From Opitutia bacterium (GTDB lineage: Bacteria; Verrucomicrobiota; Verrucomicrobiae; Opitutales; Opitutaceae), in NCBI GenBank assembly GCA_947442255.1, contig CANEVO010000020.1:1-44091 (forward strand): DNA of 44,091 nucleotides, in the 5' to 3' direction. Shown here one piece after another: positions 43,370-44,091 of the stretch. A model generated the notes under the pieces. That model was given only the letters and a program-made list of their open reading frames with translations. It was not told the DNA's origin and did no database searches. The number at the start of each line of letters is the position of its first letter. The first letter of the stretch is position 1. Both the position numbers and the translations under genes were made by a program.

Positions 43370-44091
43370 ATGACTGCCCCGCCTGAACCGAGGTCGCGGA
43401 AATTTCTCCCGCGTTACACTCTGTTTCCACTCTGTGCGATCACCCTTGCCCCAGTCGTTTACATGCTTGCCCGCGGACTGATGGCGGGCCGCAACGTCGC
43501 CTATATGGACGACATCGACGGCACGTTGATGTTGCTGATCCGGCTCCACGAAGGATCTTCCCTGTCCGACCTCACTCGCTGGCTTTTCGAAGTCTCCAAT
43601 GAACACCGGATGGTAACGAGTCGGCTACTCGTCACCCTAAGCTACTGGCTGACGGGCACGGTGAATTTTCAGATCCTGGGCGTGATCGGAAATCTGTTTG
43701 TTTGCGGGCTGTGTGCGTTGCTGGTCCGCACGGCCGGAACGACCGAGCGCCGGTGGGGGATGGCCCTGCTGCTGGTGGGATTGTTGTTCCAGCTGCAACA
43801 TTTCGAGAATTTTTTCTGGTCCGGCTCCTCGATCGACCATTTTCAAGTTCCGCTGCTGGCGGGCGGGGCGATTGTACTGCTGGCCCGGGGCAGCCGGTTG
43901 GCCTGGCTGGGGGCGGGCGCTCTGGCTTTGTTGGCAACGTTTACGCTGGCGCACGGCTTGGTGGTCTGGCCCGTGGGCGCCTTGATGCTGGTGGCCGACC
44001 GGCGCTGGCGGCATCTGACCAGCTGGCTCTTCGTCGGGGCAGTGACGGGCGGGGTGTATTTTTTGACCTTCGAGTTCAACCCCGCGCACCA
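43370..44091 (+). CDS. Multi-pass membrane protein, 3' end beyond the window
   Basis: The frame starts at ATG 43370 (or 43358) and is still open at the window end, with 240 codons visible. It begins MTAPPEPRSRKFLPRYTLFP, then the first helix LCAITLAPVVYMLARGLMAG, and DDIDGTLMLLIRLHEGSS, with acidic residues soon after the first helix as in integral-membrane glycosyltransferases. Later hydrophobic segments include NLFVCGLCALLV, MALLLVGLLFQL, LAWLGAGALALLATFTLAHG and LFVGAVTGGVYFLTF. I do not recognise a named family; a GT-C-like enzyme or an uncharacterised membrane protein are options. The lower GC content of the first part (for example AATTTTCAGATC) is slightly unlike neighbours. Confidence 0.65.
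   Translation, partial: MTAPPEPRSRKFLPRYTLFPLCAITLAPVVYMLARGLMAGRNVAYMDDIDGTLMLLIRLHEGSSLSDLTRWLFEVSNEHRMVTSRLLVTLSYWLTGTVNFQILGVIGNLFVCGLCALLVRTAGTTERRWGMALLLVGLLFQLQHFENFFWSGSSIDHFQVPLLAGGAIVLLARGSRLAWLGAGALALLATFTLAHGLVVWPVGALMLVADRRWRHLTSWLFVGAVTGGVYFLTFEFNPAH

Noticed and set aside
1..44091. CRISPR array, rRNA or tRNA genes, riboswitch
   Set aside because: Reading by eye I found no regularly spaced direct repeats, no rRNA segments, no complete tRNA cloverleaf and no riboswitch core. A covariance-model search would be needed to exclude small RNAs.

Overview
The window is high-GC, bacterial, chromosomal-type DNA with dense coding on both strands. The gene families point to a member of the Verrucomicrobia (an Opitutaceae-like lineage is most plausible) or a close PVC-group relative. 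The reasons are a PSCyt1/DUF1549/DUF1553 protein coupled to a twin-arginine DUF1501 protein, tandem DUF4159 proteins upstream of MoxR/DUF58/BatA/DUF4175 genes, a solitary prepilin-like protein, and few clear Shine-Dalgarno sequences. This assignment is inferred from families; no rRNA or other marker gene is present.

Layout. 1-231 is the end of an IS3-type insertion sequence whose OrfA carries an in-frame amber codon. 655-9154 is a loose neighbourhood with a nucleotide, nucleobase and amide theme: HD nucleotidase-like protein, two RidA proteins, amidase, amidohydrolase, AzgA-type purine permease, secreted isochorismatase-fold hydrolase and NupG-like nucleoside symporter. Several hairpins and palindromes lie between these genes. 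9207-12567 holds a lone pseudopilin, a secreted ceramidase-like hydrolase and a secreted nucleotide pyrophosphatase/phosphodiesterase-like enzyme. 12756-16767 is the PSCyt1-DUF1549-DUF1553 / DUF1501 pair.

16796-32972 (minus strand) is the centrepiece: nine genes in one direction, several joined by ATGA or TGATG overlaps. In order of transcription they are a TPR protein with an HExxH peptidase motif, two DUF4159 paralogues, a MoxR AAA+ ATPase, a DUF58 protein, a BatA-like vWA membrane protein, a very long coiled-coil DUF4175-like protein, a second vWA/glutamine-amidotransferase-like membrane protein, and an exported caspase/C13-fold protein. This last protein keeps the GHG histidine but has Ser where the catalytic Cys is expected, and it carries two EF-hand loops. 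The set looks like an envelope-associated AAA+/vWA chaperone machine. Its substrate and function are not known to me.

32973-34765 is a gene-free or decayed stretch: a MITE-like element with about 21-bp inverted ends, one copy of a dispersed TGTAG...CTACA repeat (second copy at 43103-43240), and remnants of two histidine-kinase ATPase domains. 34766-38145 is a probable manganese module: a DtxR/MntR regulator divergent from an operon for an outer-membrane beta-barrel protein, an Nramp transporter and a universal stress protein, with a perfect 11-4-11 inverted repeat between them. 38176-38969 is a decayed outer-membrane protein gene (two stops and a 2-nt insertion). 39116-41693 encodes a fused double-domain ABC permease and an EamA exporter. 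41797-42885 is an exported metallo-beta-lactamase-fold hydrolase. The window ends inside a multi-pass membrane protein gene (43370 onward).
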